The position numbers and the translations under genes are program-made. Below the pieces are notes generated by a model, which saw only the letters and a list, made by a program, of their open reading frames with translations, searched no databases and had not been told where the DNA came from. Positions 10,753-22,094 of a DNA stretch of 64,000 nucleotides are shown here, piece after piece (position 1 is the first letter of the stretch; every line of letters begins with the position of its first letter). This DNA is from Bicyclus anynana (Eukaryota > Arthropoda > Insecta > Lepidoptera > Nymphalidae). Where the stretch lies: positions 1,148,112 through 1,212,111 of the forward strand of contig NC_069085.1 of the NCBI RefSeq assembly GCF_947172395.1. Reading direction: 5' to 3'.

Positions 10753-12063
10753 TGAAATAGCAAGCACAAAAGAAAATTCAACACTAATAAATTTCAATTC
10801 CCCAAATATGATTAACAAATGTGGGGTACCACAAGGAAGTATTCTTGGCCCCTTGCTTTTTATATTATATATTAATGACCTCCCTGACATAACTTCTGAT
10901 AAATATATATTATTTGCTGATGACATATCAATTATAAAAACTTGTAGTAATGACATAATAAATAGCGAAATTGACATTAATAACACAATCAAAACAGTTG
11001 TGAATTGGCTTACTGACAACAATCTTTTTGTAAATATAACCAAAACGAATTATATGTATTTTAGCTATTATAATAATAAAAAGGTTATTAACTTAAATTT
11101 AAGTCATGACAAACAACAAATTCACCAGGTAGATTATGTAACTTTTCTAGGACTGAAAATTGACAAACATCTAAACTGGAAAGTACATTTAGACAATATA
11201 TGTAATAAACTTAATAAATATAAATTTGTTTTAAATAGACTACGTAAGACTACATCTTTTGAAATAATGAAAATGGTTTATTTTGCAAATGTGGAATCGA
11301 TATTAAGATATGGTGTAATATTATGGGGTAATTCATGTGAATTAGAAAGAGCCTTCATTGCACAAAAAAAGTGTATTCGTGCGATATTTGGATGTCTCCC
11401 TACTGATTCATGTAGGCCTCTATTTAAAAAAATGGAAGTTTTAACTCTGCCTTGCCTGTATATATTTCAATTAGCGCTTTTTGTTAAATCTAATATGAAT
11501 CTGTTTATGAAAGCACAGGACCAAAGCAATAGAAACTTAAGACATCCCCAAAAATTAGTCTTGGGCAGATTTCCCAGAACTGCAACATACTTAAAAAGTT
11601 GCCATTGTATGGGTATTAAAATATTTAATTCGTTGCCTGAAAACATGAAACGATTGCCCTATAAAAAATTTAAACCCGCACTTAGAAAGTGGCTCATTAA
11701 TTATGGATTTTATTCAACTAGAGATTTTTTTAATTATAAAAGCAAATAAAAAACTATGTATTGTGACATTTTTAATATTTCAATTATTTTTTTTTTTTTG
11801 TTTGTATTTATTAATTATGTTTATCCTATGACATTGTAAAGATTATTATTATATTATTAATTATTATTATTTGACATAAGTACTCGTACCTGCACAGATT
11901 GTAATTTTTTACTTGTTCTAATTTTTATTTTTTGATTAATCATCTGCTATTGAATTCATTTTTTTTTTATATTTTGTTAATAGTATTTGTAATGTAAACT
12001 GTTGTATGCCAGAAATGGCTGAATACATTAGAATGTATGTGTTCTCAGCAATAAATAAATAAA
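10753..12063 (+). mobile_element. Second 5'-truncated CR1/Jockey-like LINE
   Basis: The element keeps the reverse transcriptase from just before motif B, the C-terminal region, a 3' UTR of about 300 bp and a short AATA-type tail (CAATAAATAAATAAA, ending 12063). The frame is open back to about 10753, where a TAA closes it, so the break or a mutation lies there. It is related to the LINE at 815-3040 but is a different, more AT-rich subfamily. Confidence 0.75.
10808..11749 (+). CDS. Truncated LINE reverse transcriptase (motif B onward)
   Basis: The 313-residue frame begins within the polymerase. GVPQGSILGPLL is near residue 6. Motif C is FADD at residues 36-39, with Phe in place of the usual Tyr. 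FLGLKIDKHLNWKVHL follows, then a C-terminal region with WGNS, CIRAIF, DSCRPLFKK and LPCLYIF blocks. The same blocks occur at equal spacing in the LINE at 806-2863 (WGNS, CIRSVF, DSCKPLFKN, LPCLYIF). Motif A with the first catalytic Asp is missing, so it cannot be active. True coding probably continued upstream of this ATG. Confidence 0.75.
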   Translation: MINKCGVPQGSILGPLLFILYINDLPDITSDKYILFADDISIIKTCSNDIINSEIDINNTIKTVVNWLTDNNLFVNITKTNYMYFSYYNNKKVINLNLSHDKQQIHQVDYVTFLGLKIDKHLNWKVHLDNICNKLNKYKFVLNRLRKTTSFEIMKMVYFANVESILRYGVILWGNSCELERAFIAQKKCIRAIFGCLPTDSCRPLFKKMEVLTLPCLYIFQLALFVKSNMNLFMKAQDQSNRNLRHPQKLVLGRFPRTATYLKSCHCMGIKIFNSLPENMKRLPYKKFKPALRKWLINYGFYSTRDFFNYKSK

Positions 12064-12567
12064 CACTTGCTTTTTCACGTACTTTAACGATTTTATATAT
12101 AACTGAATAAACATATTTATCACTTTGTAAGCCGTCGTAGGTACATTTGAAGATATAATTAATGTTTCTGTAACACTGCCAAATGGGAGGAGCGTATGTC
12201 GCCGCAAGCGTGCGCAAACATACATAAATTAACAAGTAATTGTTTTTTCCATTGGACTATTACATGAAATTTGTTTTTGATATTTTACTTCTAATAAAAT
12301 ATCATTTTACAAAAGCTCTGCCAAAGTAAGAGGACATTGAGTGTAACAATAAATAATATTTTAATTAGTTTATTTATATTGACTATTTTAGAAGGAGAAT
12401 TCAAGCTTTCACTAGTAATTAGAATTTTAAAAATCATTTGACAATTAAACTTACAAAGAATAATTAACAGCAAATTTAAAATATACAAACATTAAATAAG
12501 AAGTATATATAGATATTGAGAAACGCATGATTTATTATTGTTTATAATAAATATATTTTTTTAATGG
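12064..12567. other. No feature recognised
   Basis: Very AT-rich. Minus-strand frames here (for example 12291-12488) are low in complexity and not credible as genes. Confidence 0.35.
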
Positions 12568-12693
12568 TAGCAGAATCTGGCGGTTTCACCCATGTAGTTT
12601 CCATTCGAGGATAATGTGGGTGAAAGAATTTTTCAAATCGGTCCAGTAGTTTTAGAATTTATTAGTTCCATAAACTATATATCTTTCCTCTTA
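12568..12693 (-). mobile_element. Helitron-like fragment, diverged
   Basis: GGCGGTTTCACCCATGTAG, then GAAAGAATTTTTCAAATCGG and TCCAGTAGTTTTAGAA match the interior of the second Helitron-like type seen at 29312 and 49520. Both ends are lost. Confidence 0.4.
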
Positions 12694-12935
12694 ATAATAA
12701 TAATAATAATGTGTAGACTACATTTTTTTTATATTATTCAAAGGAACAAACACGTCGTCCTTAATACAAATGGTTCTCCACCCTCGCGAACGCAAGCAAT
12801 TTTTTTTTTACTTTAGTAATCGCTTCGTCTATGTAATTGTAGTCGTCTAAAGCGTAACGTTACGTGTTGTGTTCCTTAAAATATGCTTCATAGCAGACTT
12901 GTAGTAAATACTAGGTATGTTCACCTAGGTACTAT

Positions 12936-13169
12936 GTTGATCTAGATGTGCTTGGTGGAAGTGCGGCCGTGGCTAGTTACCACCCTACCGGCAAAGGCGT
13001 ACCGCCAAGCGATTTAGCGTTCCGGTACGATGTAGTGTAGAAACCGAAAGGGGTGTGGATTTTCATTCTCCTCCTAACAAGTTAGCCCGCTTCCATCTAA
13101 GACTACATCATCACTTACCATCAGGTGAGATTGCAGTCAAGGGCTAACTTGTAAAGAATTAAAAAAAAA
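12936..13169 (+). mobile_element. SINE-B body and 3' end
   Basis: It contains CGGCCGTGGCTAGTTACCAC, GCGATTTAGCGTTCCGG, GTAGAAACCG, CAAGTTAGCCCGCTTCC and CACTTACCATCAGGTGAGAT, and ends in a short A run. The tRNA-like head is missing. Confidence 0.7.
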
Positions 13170-13260
13170 GTTAGCCCGCTTCCATCTTAGATTGCATTAT
13201 CACTTACCATCAGGTGAAATTGTAGTCAAGAGCTAACTTAATAAAAATAATTAAATAAAA
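13170..13260 (+). repeat. Tandem copy of the SINE-B 3' end
   Basis: The last 89 bp of the preceding SINE-B (from 13081, GTTAGCCCGC) is repeated directly from 13170. Minor differences such as GAAATTGTAG for GAGATTGCAG show it is not brand new. Confidence 0.75.
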
Positions 13261-13540
13261 ATCTTCAGATTTATTGAACTTTATGATCTTCTATTGAAAA
13301 TACTTATTCAAGGATTTTTGTGGTTTACATATTTGTTTGAGGTCATCAAAATAACTTAATTAAAGTAATAATAACTCCAGTGCGAATACGTTACGCAAAT
13401 GTAGAAAGCTGTGAACTCGCAGCAGGAACCATTTCAAATAAATCTGCCATTACTGCTCGCTAGAATTCGAATCGCGATTTAGTGCGTAGGATACACGATA
13501 GAATAAAATGGAATGTATCAGAATATGTGTTTGTTACTTA

Positions 13541-13709
13541 AGGCGGATATACATTTGTCTTACGTGACGTGACGTCACGCATCCGTACAGAATCGGTATC
13601 AAACATTTTGTATAACACATAAGTGTAAACGTTGCCATACAAAATGTATAATACCGATTCTGTACTGACGCGTCACAACACGACACGTCAGAAAAATATG
13701 AATTCGGCT
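13541..13709. mobile_element. Foldback MITE with TTA target duplication
   Basis: The whole element is an imperfect palindrome. ACAGAATCGGTATCAAACAT at about 13588 pairs with ATACCGATTCTGT at about 13650. Outer ends are AGGCGGATATACATTT and, on the other strand, AGCCGAATTCATATTT. TTA lies at 13538-13540 and again at 13710-13712. A 3-bp TTA/TAA duplication is the known habit of PIF/Harbinger elements, so that superfamily is likely but unproven. Confidence 0.65.
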
Positions 13710-13712
13710 TTA

Positions 13713-14240
13713 TTTACGTCAAAAAAACTACCCCAAAGACTCTGTTAGTATGTATGTAGTAGTAGGTCAAGATGTCATTTAACGCTGATATTCCTAGATA
13801 CTTACGCTAAATTAAAGTTTTCTAGTATATACTAATAGATTCTGATGTAATTCTAAACCGCGGACAGACGGCCAGACGGACGAAACTATAAACCTTTTTC
13901 ATCAACTTTACATCAACAAGGACTGAAAATTTGTTTTATTCTATACACGATCAGTATAGCTTCAGCAGACTCAGAAGTGGATTATGAAAATTAGAAAACC
14001 AATGTCGTACAAAAATCACAATATTTGTCAGGACAACTTAATTAACAAATCAAACTGTAACCAAAATAAGACCCTAGAATGGAAAAAAATGAAATTGAGT
14101 AGAGTCACGAACTTATGATCGTTGTATGTAGCCTTTGACAGTTAACTAACACTCCCTTTTTCCACTTAAGTCACTCTCCCTACCTATCCCAAGTAACCCT
14201 GTAATTCTATATAATTACACAATAAGAAATATGGCCAGCT
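13713..14240. other. No feature recognised
   Basis: AT-rich, with no repeat or coding pattern that I can name. Confidence 0.35.
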
Positions 14241-14281
14241 CGACTGTACGACGAGCGCTTTATATCGCCGTCGTACAGTCG
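14241..14281. repeat. 13-bp perfect inverted repeat
   Basis: CGACTGTACGACG (14241-14253) pairs with CGTCGTACAGTCG (14269-14281) across a 15-nt loop. It sits at the start of a more GC-rich patch (about 14225-14560) with a 103-residue plus-strand frame (14231-14542) that I do not recognise. Confidence 0.7.
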
Positions 14282-14778
14282 TTCCCGCCAACCGATCGCT
14301 ACCCCTCTCTAACTCTCTACTCTTTACGGAAACAAGCCTCACCTAGCGTCGAGCGACGTCACATCCGTCTCACACTACTATTTCCTACAGTAGTAAAATC
14401 GTTCGGAGTTCCTAAAAAGCTTAATATAGTGTGCACAGGGGCTAACGCATCTTATACGTATATACGAGGAAGCCATTCCGCTGTAGTCAATGGTCGTTAT
14501 TATCGCATACGCGGTTCACACGTTACGTCCATTATTATTTAACATCACCCAGTTATTAGCGTGGTGGGTTATTTATTAATTTGTCAATTTTCTGGTGAAT
14601 TAAATTTTAAAGACTTCTATTAAGCTCGTTTTAATCTGGTTCGTTGTAATCATATGTGAACTGTGATTGTTTTTCATATTCCAGGATAATATTATGAGCT
14701 TTGTGATTAGTTGACTGAAGGATTTATGTCAATGTATGACTTACCTCTTTATAATAGTTTATTTCAGACTAGTGGAAC

Positions 14779-14915
14779 TGACCTCGACGATCTAGCGATT
14801 AGCCTACGTATCTTCGGATCACGAGGTTCAGAATTCGATCCCTGGCTATGAAATATTGAGCTTTTCTTTTTCCAAGAGACTCTCAGTGAAAATTTTTAAG
14901 AGTTAGCCACGGAGT
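14779..14915 (+). mobile_element. SINE-C head fragment, diverged
   Basis: A B-box-like AGAATTCGATCCC is followed by TATGAAATATTGAGCTTTTC and CTCAGTGAAAATTTTTAAG. These blocks match the head and first body block of SINE-C (compare 29780-29880, minus strand). Confidence 0.4.
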
Positions 14916-15400
14916 GCATTTGTACTGACGGTTTTTACCGATTTTCTATTTATAGTCCGCAACTTTCTGTGAACAGACAGAAAAGAGTTCAAAAAATAGT
15001 ATATTTTTATTTTCCGTTGTTTTCTTTAATTTTTATTTATATCGCTTTATCTTGAGAGTAGAAATTTAACTTTACTTGTGTATATGTATTCTATGACTTT
15101 ACTTAAATTACAGCATTTAAGATCTAGACCAATCAAGAAGTAAAACGCAGGATTTAACAGATCATTTTATTATAACATACTCTACATACCGTACTGTATA
15201 AGAGTCATAACACACTACCATCTTGAAACTCTCGTCACCGTATCAGTATTCTATAAACTCATTACTGCAACACACATACGAAACGTAACCGCCTCGCTGA
15301 GAACTCACGAACCGCGATACGATACGGTGACGATCACTTTCCGAGTTGACATGTATGATCCTAACGCAGATTTATCGCCGTGCGTTAATTTCCCGTGGCA

Positions 15401-15546
15401 TATAAAAAGCACCCCACACTACTACCTGCGAGCTGCGTGCAAAGATAATGGCCGACATAACGATCCAGTGTTATATCCGTAAATACCACAAAAAACACTA
15501 CCTGTCTCCGTCAACTTGGATATTGAAAGTTGGAACATGCATCTAA
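15401..15546 (+). promoter_or_regulatory. TATA-like signal followed by a 32-codon ORF
   Basis: TATAAAAAGC at 15401 lies in a locally GC-richer stretch. An ATG at 15448 in good context (AAGATAATGG) opens MADITIQCYIRKYHKKHY and stops after 32 codons at about 15546. The spacing from TATA to ATG (about 47 bp) would allow a start site near 15430. The peptide is unknown to me. Chance is a real alternative. Confidence 0.25.
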
Positions 15547-16276
15547 AGGTCGTCGCTGACTTAGTGCCCCGCACATAATAAGCTGTTCACATATGTGGGT
15601 GGAGCAAACCATTAAAATTTCTTATAATACCCGTAAAATCCTGTACCTCAGAAATCACGTTGAGCTTCACGTTCCTAGTTAAGATCTTTAAAATTTGATA
15701 GTGATTGTTACAAGAGTCAATTATTATCATCTCAAAATTGCCAACCTGCATTGCAGCTGCTTGGTGGATATAAACTCCATATAGGAAGAAAGAAGGAAGG
15801 AACGTGCCTTAAAATAGGTTGAAAAATGTATAGAAGTAATGTTATTTATAATTATAATGGATGTGGTGCGGTGTGATATGGTGCAGTAAGGTGCGATGCG
15901 GTTCGAATCGGTAACAACCCTTACACCGAACGTTTTCGGATAAAGTTACAGAAGTGTGACCTTTATGATCATAGAAATAAGGTTACTAGTCAATAGAAAT
16001 TAGAATGCTCATAGCATAGGCTTCAAGCAATTTCAATATTAAAGCCAACTTTATTCTGAAGAAATAAAACACAACTGTATTTTATTATCAGGGTTGTCAC
16101 ACAATCTAAAACAGTTATATATTAGACTTAATTATGTAGTGGAATAATGACAAAGTAATTTACATTTAAGTTATACTTTAACATTAGGGAGCAATTAACA
16201 AGTTTATTTTGATCAATTAAAAATACTTACTTATAATTTATGACAAAAATATTAATAAATATTGACTTTTTAATTT
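15547..16276. other. No feature recognised
   Basis: Mixed AT-rich sequence with no clear gene or repeat. The same holds for 14916-15400 and 16335-16799. Confidence 0.35.
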
Positions 16277-16334
16277 TATGTGTTTTAAACATATTTTAAT
16301 AAATGTACTTATTAAAATATGTTTAAAACACATA
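16277..16334. repeat. 25-bp perfect inverted repeat
   Basis: The arm at 16277-16301 (starts TATGTGTTTTAAAC) is exactly complementary to 16310-16334, with an 8-nt loop. It is AT-rich and may be the core of a small foldback element. Confidence 0.85.
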
Positions 16335-16799
16335 CAGTTATTATTTAGAGTTTTGTGATATGGTCTGTAGCTGAAGGAAATGCCAAAAAGTTTTACGGAA
16401 GACTTAAAACCATAAATGATATTTTCCGCAGCATCCCTATTTATTTTCTAAGACCCTGACAACCCTAGCAAAATTATAGATGTATGTTAAAAATATTGCA
16501 ATTGTTACTCTATGCGTAAAATGATAAGACCCAAAATTGCTTGACAGTGTTAAAGGTAGCAACAGGTACAATTTTGACGTAAAACCGTAATATAATATTG
16601 TGCACGGCGCGCTACAAAAAGCGGAGACAATGGCAGGTTTTTATTTTATTAAAAGGATTTCGCTGGTGGCCCTAACTGTTTTAACATCAAAATAACGTGA
16701 ACAAAAAGCATATCTAGAGATCCTTAGCCAAAACATGTAACTAGTTAGATTTTAGACTTGGGCGTGATGTGATAAATTATTGAAGCAAAGAGGCAATGT

Positions 16800-17001
16800 A
16801 TACTCGTAATATTATAAAGATAAAAGATTTGATTGTTTGTTTGCATTGAATAGGATCTGAAACTACTGGACTGATTTGAAACATTCTTTCACCATTATAA
16901 TCCTATATTATTATCCCTGATGTACATTATGATACATTCCCGTATTTTCATTTTCTTATAGGAACGAGACTTACGCAGTTAAACCGCGTGGCGTCTGCTA
17001 G
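16800..17001 (+). mobile_element. Helitron-like element, second type
   Basis: It begins TACTCGTAATATTATAAAG, contains GATTTGATTGTTTGTTTGC and GAAACTACTGGACTGATTTG, and ends AAACCGCGTGGCGTCTGCTAG with T next. It is the same type as 29312 and 49520 in opposite orientation. Confidence 0.55.
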
Positions 17002-18765
17002 TATTATAGTGTCCTCGTGTCTATCTGCCTGCTTGTCTATTCGCGGTTAGTTTTTGTGTTCGCGCAATAACTACTGAACAAATTTTCGTGCGGTTTTCAA
17101 AAATAAATAGTGATGTATAAGGAAGGTTTAACACGATCACAGTCTAGTGAGCCTAGATAACGAGCGAGTAAGAGTGAGTTAAAAAAAAAGTTTTACGAAA
17201 ACAAAATTCATAAGTGTGTTTAATGTGGTCTCATGAATTTTTTTTCCATTTCTGAAGCTAATTTATGAGTAGAGTAATTGTGGGTTTACAATATGGTAGG
17301 CACATATATCTCAAATTTTATTAAAGAATGGTTTTATTGATTGCCAATAATGTTCATTTTATTTATTTTGTACGGAACCTCACTGACTGCGTGTCAGCAT
17401 TACAAAAGAGACACACGCACTATCTCGGTGATATCGAAGGGAACTCGAAATGTTTAAAAGCATTGCTCGCATGTACCTGATTCGGACACAAAAAAATATG
17501 ATTAATGAAGGTCGGAATTATTCTCACTCAGGTACCGAGGGATTGTGACTTGTGATTTTTTAAGCAACGGCCTGTCCCTTGAAATACGCAATTTTCGTAA
17601 TTTTGTAACACTCAATCATATGCCTTCGATGTTCGTTGTTGAAATGTTTTTCATGAATCGTAAAAAAACCGGGGTAAGGAGGGAGGGGGGGGGGAGTTAA
17701 GTTTACTTTGCAAAACATGAGCGAATGCTTTGCAAAAAGCAAGCTTCTTTTATTTATCTAACCAGATCACTATGTCTAGGTAGTACCTTCGACGCCTTGA
17801 GTAAGTAAAACTTACTCTTAGACTAGTTGCTATGAGAAGTTGAGTCTGCATTATATGATGAGTTAATTCTGCTCACAGTTATTAACTCACGAAGATGCAG
17901 ATTATGATTCTGGATGTTGCCTGGAAGTTTGTTGGTCCAATTTCTTTTTACTCTCTTCAGTATCGAGTAAATGATTTGCAATATTTATTGCCTTCTTGCT
18001 TGTTAAAGAGAGTAACAAACATCTAAAGAGTAACAAACATCCAAATAAAAATCCATACATACTTTCACGTTTAATATTAGTAGATGTAGATATTTTCCGT
18101 AAAGCTTACATGAATAAACATGAAGACACACAGTCGGGTAACTCGCAAATTCAGCGAAGCAATCTGAGACTAAGCCAAATATAGTTATTCGTGGCAGATA
18201 AGTAAGCCGCACTTGTAAACGTCTAGCTTGCTGCGATGCTGCCATTGTTCGGAACTGGGTCGACACGCGACGCGTGCTCTACTGAGTGAGGGGCGAGGTG
18301 AACACACTTCACGTAGATCTGGCTAATTGTGTCAACTTCACACTGCACACTTAGCAGCTAGGTGCTCTTATATGTAGCCACATCTTAGACTCGATAACTT
18401 TTTGATGTATTCGATCATTTTGTGCAAAAGCTGTTTATTAGTAGGTGGCCTAGATAGTAACAGCCTCACCAATCTAAGTACCTAGCTGTGACGAAGGGTG
18501 GAATTTAAATGAAGGTAAGCCGTCCCAAAGAAAAGGAAATTCATACAGCGTGATACAAACTTCGGTTTTTCATATATTTAGATACATTACAACAGTGAAT
18601 ATGCATGGATTTTTAAAGGTAACCCGGCGGGAATCGGCTTGCATGAATTCTTCGCCACTGGTACCTATGTCAGGTCAAAATTTAAATCCTAAAAATTACC
18701 CAAGCAGGTCCTCTCTTGCAAACTACTCGTATAGCACTAGAAAGATAGTCTGAATAATATATACC
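17002..18765. other. No feature recognised
   Basis: No credible long frame or named repeat. A G/C homopolymer-like run (GGGAGGGGGGGGGGAG) lies near 17680. AGAGTAACAAACATC is repeated twice in tandem near 18006. Confidence 0.35.
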
Positions 18766-18911
18766 AATATTATAAAGAGGTTTTGTTAGGTTGTAAGGAG
18801 TAATCTCTGGGTCTACTGAACCGGTTTTGAAATTTCTTTTACCAGTATTAACCCACGCAAGTGAGTGGTATAGGCTATATTTTATTCTTATATTCCTACG
18901 CGGCGTCTGTT
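18766..18911 (+). mobile_element. Helitron-like element, 5' part
   Basis: ACCAATATTATAAAGAGG, then CTACTGAACCGGTTTTGAAA and ATAGGCTATATTTTATTC match the start and interior of the second Helitron-like type. The final CGCGGCGTCTGTTA lacks the CTAG end. Confidence 0.45.
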
Positions 18912-20513
18912 ACTTAGGAATATCATAAAGTGTACATTATAATTGTTAATTCATTTATCCAGCTGAATGCACCGCCTTGTCCGAGGCAGGGACATGATTC
19001 ATTTACAATGTACTCGATTGGATGACTAGACGCGAAAAAAATGTTTAGTAACAAAAAAAAGTTCTTACCGAAGGCCGTACGTCGCGTCTGCGCTCGCGGC
19101 AATTAAAAATAATTAGGCGGCGAGATGCCGCTTCTCGGAAGGACCACTGCATTTACATATGGCGTCTGTATGAGGCTTAGATTAACAACACAAGATCGAC
19201 GGTTAGTACAAGCGCGAATTGTTTACTAATGCTTTTTATCGACTCAAATTTCAAGTCTAAATTCGTTCATATAATTTAACTAGGTGGAAACTCAGATTAT
19301 TAAATCTCAATTCTGAGGGCAGAATTATTGGTTTAAGCACTTTTCAAGTTTTACTATTTATAAGGCAGGTTCAGTTGAAAAGGGCCAGTGAGAAACTGTT
19401 GACTGACGAAATAACTTGGCTTTTTAATTTTTTTTGGTTGCAAGTATAAACTCAATTAATGCAATCTGTAACTTAGGAATTTGTGATTTTAGAATTGGAA
19501 AACGAAAAATAACATGAATTTCTGCGTTTAAAAATAATAATAATACTGTATTCATAGTATGAACTTTAATCGTGCCAAGTTTCAGTTGAATTCATCTAGT
19601 AGTTTCGGAGTTCGGATTTTTAAAAATGCTTGCTTTTAACTTTTTTTTTACTAGATTGTCTATTACTTTTTTTATTTTATATTACTGTTTTTTTAATAGA
19701 TTGGCGATTAGTGTGATAGTGTCATGTTAACAAATTGGATATTCTTAATAAAATAAGCAATAAACTGATACAAACCATTTGTTCATTCCATACCCTCGAC
19801 ACCAAAGGGTATTATAGTATAGTGTATAAAAAAATTATACTTTACCAGAATGCGGTCCTCGAATTATGTACACTCAATACCTCACAGTGCCTGGTCTATC
19901 AATATTATTTCTTTTTTCTAGTTCACAGAACAAAGATATACTTCTGGTTTTAGATATGTGTAAATACTAAATATATTATAGAGAGAGAGAGAGACAAAAG
20001 AGTTCAAAACTGGTATTTTGTGATCTGCTGCTTTCCAATTGCTCAATGTCATTTTCTGGTAATTTTAATCATTTTGCATTTTTATTAGCAGATAGATAGC
20101 CCGAATTAATACCTCGTGCGCGATTCGTTGCATCGCTTAGCTTTGTTAGCACAACTTACATCGCTTAACTACATCGCTCACAGTGGAATGACATCCTTAA
20201 TATAAATCGGCCGATTAGGAGCAATAGCGTTTGAAAAGGGTAACGGATATTACCTCATTTAGAATTAAACTTCGTTTCTTTTATTGAAGAGTAATTATTT
20301 TGCTTTTGCCTTGAACGGAGAATTAATTTGATGTTTGGTTGAGTTTTGTATTTTGATGATTAAGTCTTAAACTTCGTCCGCTTCTCTCTGAAAATCAGTA
20401 GGTACTGCAAACGTTTTTAAGATTTTTTTTTGTATGTGGCAAAATGCTGATTTGGTGCCTTTTTCTACCCCATTGCAGAGCATACATTTTCTTCTTCCAC
20501 TGTTTGGATGAAC
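18912..20513. other. Mostly unassigned; one GC-rich patch
   Basis: GC-rich 19070-19150 encloses CAATTAAAAATAATTAGG, which holds several homeodomain-type TAAT/ATTA cores. 19550-19650 resembles the interior of a long Helitron-like element (CAAGTTTCAGTTGAATTCAT, then AGTAGTTTCGG). A short GA run is at 19980-19994. Confidence 0.3.
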
Positions 20514-20723
20514 AGTGTGTTAGTGTGTGTGTATGTGTAGATGTGTATGTTTGTTCCTCCTTTGTGTTGTGGCTACTAAGCGATTTGGCTCAAATTTAGA
20601 ATGGAAATAAAATTTTCTCTGGATTAAAACACAAGTTACTTTTCATCCCGGTAAAATCCAAGGTTCCCGCGGGATTTGTAAAAAACTGAATTCCACGCGG
20701 ACGAAGTCGCGGGCGTCCGCTAG
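20514..20723 (+). mobile_element. Helitron-like non-autonomous element
   Basis: It contains GTTTGTTCCTCC, AAGCGATTTGGCTC and ATTCCACGCGGACGAAG, and ends TCGCGGGCGTCCGCTAG with T next. It has the same interior as 10391-10614. The first bases are replaced by a TG-rich run. Confidence 0.6.
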
Positions 20724-21601
20724 TTCATTGTATTTTTGTAATTTAATATTGATGTGTGGCATTACTTAAAAATAAACATCTTTCTTTTTTTCTATGAAAG
20801 TGTAGAAGCTTGTCCATTTGTTTTTAAAGCCTTAATAGCTTCACGGCTTTAATCTTTCATATCCTCAAACTAGTGGTGGTTCGATTCCCGCCCGTTGGAA
20901 TTCTGTAGTATCAACTCTTGGCGTGGTCTTTGAGATTAATTAAGATTATTTATTGCTACCTTAATACGTAATTAGAAAACTTAAGCTATGTTTTAATGGA
21001 AAAGCAAATCTAATTGAAAAAATAAACGTCAATAATTAAAAAAAAAGTATTGAATATCAAAATGTGCCACCTACGACGTCCTCGGTCTAATTAAAGTTAC
21101 CACTCACTTATCCAATATGAAAGATAAAAAACTCAAAGCAGACTAGTTTTAGTTTTCCTCATTGTTTAAAATGCCTAAAGCCTTTCGCTGAAAAGCCGTG
21201 CTTAATAAAATAATGATCTTCAATTCCACGATTTTCGTTTATGACTCATTCACCGAACGGGCCGTGAGAGAGTACTTGCCTCACGTTCCCTCTCAAACAG
21301 GTTGACGAGGGTGCGAGGGGGAGGGGACGGTTCATTCATAATGCCTGAATTTTCCTCCTCCGACCATAACAACAAAATCCTCTTATATTACCCACAAAAG
21401 CTACAATCGAAAGTCAACTCTACCACACGTGAATTACAGTTTGTTTTAACATAACGACAGTTTTATTTATGTCCCTTTGGATTTGGGGATGTCGTAGTAC
21501 GAATTTCGGTGGAACATTTATTGTATTTTTTAATGCATTGAATTCAGGATGAGTGAAAGTACGTTAAGCCTTTCCGTGTTGAGGCTTCGTGAGGCATCGG
21601 T
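20724..21601. other. No gene recognised
   Basis: A GC-richer part at about 21245-21340 includes GGTGCGAGGGGGAGGGGACG. I cannot tell whether it is regulatory. Confidence 0.3.
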
Positions 21602-21622
21602 GACGTCATGCGGTGACGTCAT
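21602..21622. promoter_or_regulatory. Two perfect CRE palindromes
   Basis: TGACGTCA occurs at 21602-21609 and 21615-21622, 13 bp apart start to start. This 8-mer is the consensus site for CREB/ATF bZIP factors. No gene start is visible nearby. Function is inference. Confidence 0.35.
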
Positions 21623-21935
21623 CGAGAGGTATTGTCGGTCAGTTATTTCGCGCACCGATGGTTTAATTGCATATTAGTCATACGAGGAACCTAGAATTTG
21701 GTTGAAACCCAAATTAAATATTATTTATTGAAGATCATAATCAAGTAGGTAGGTACCTACTCGTAGGTAATACTTGGAAAATAACAATTTTTTTCCTTAA
21801 AAATATTGATAGCTTAAAGCATAAACTGCATTTACGTTTCATATGAACGGCACGCAACAGTTCCCAATCGAGTACCTAAGCCACCAATACTAAGTGGGGA
21901 GTAACTATTTGCAAGTGTTATTCATATTAATTGAT

Positions 21936-22094
21936 TATGAAACACGGCTAAAACTCACGTGATATAGGATCGGAGTATGTCCGACTAGTTTCGAACCCAT
22001 ACGGGGCCCTTAGTCATGAGCTGGTTCTTTCAACGCAGCACGATCCAAACTCGTGATTTCCAAACATTGGATCGTGCCGCGTTGGAAAAACCAG
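21936..22094 (+). repeat. Dispersed repeat with foldback end
   Basis: ATGAAACACGGCTAAAACTC and CGGAGTATGTCCGACTAG recur, reverse-complemented, at 61750-61803. At 22021-22094 a 28-bp arm (starts CTGGTTCTTTCAACGC) pairs with its partner at 22067-22094 with four mismatches and an 18-nt loop. Confidence 0.5.

Noticed and set aside
14231..14542. 103-residue plus-strand ORF
   Set aside because: It starts in an inverted repeat, has no recognised domain, and the patch may be part of an unknown element. Kept only as a note.
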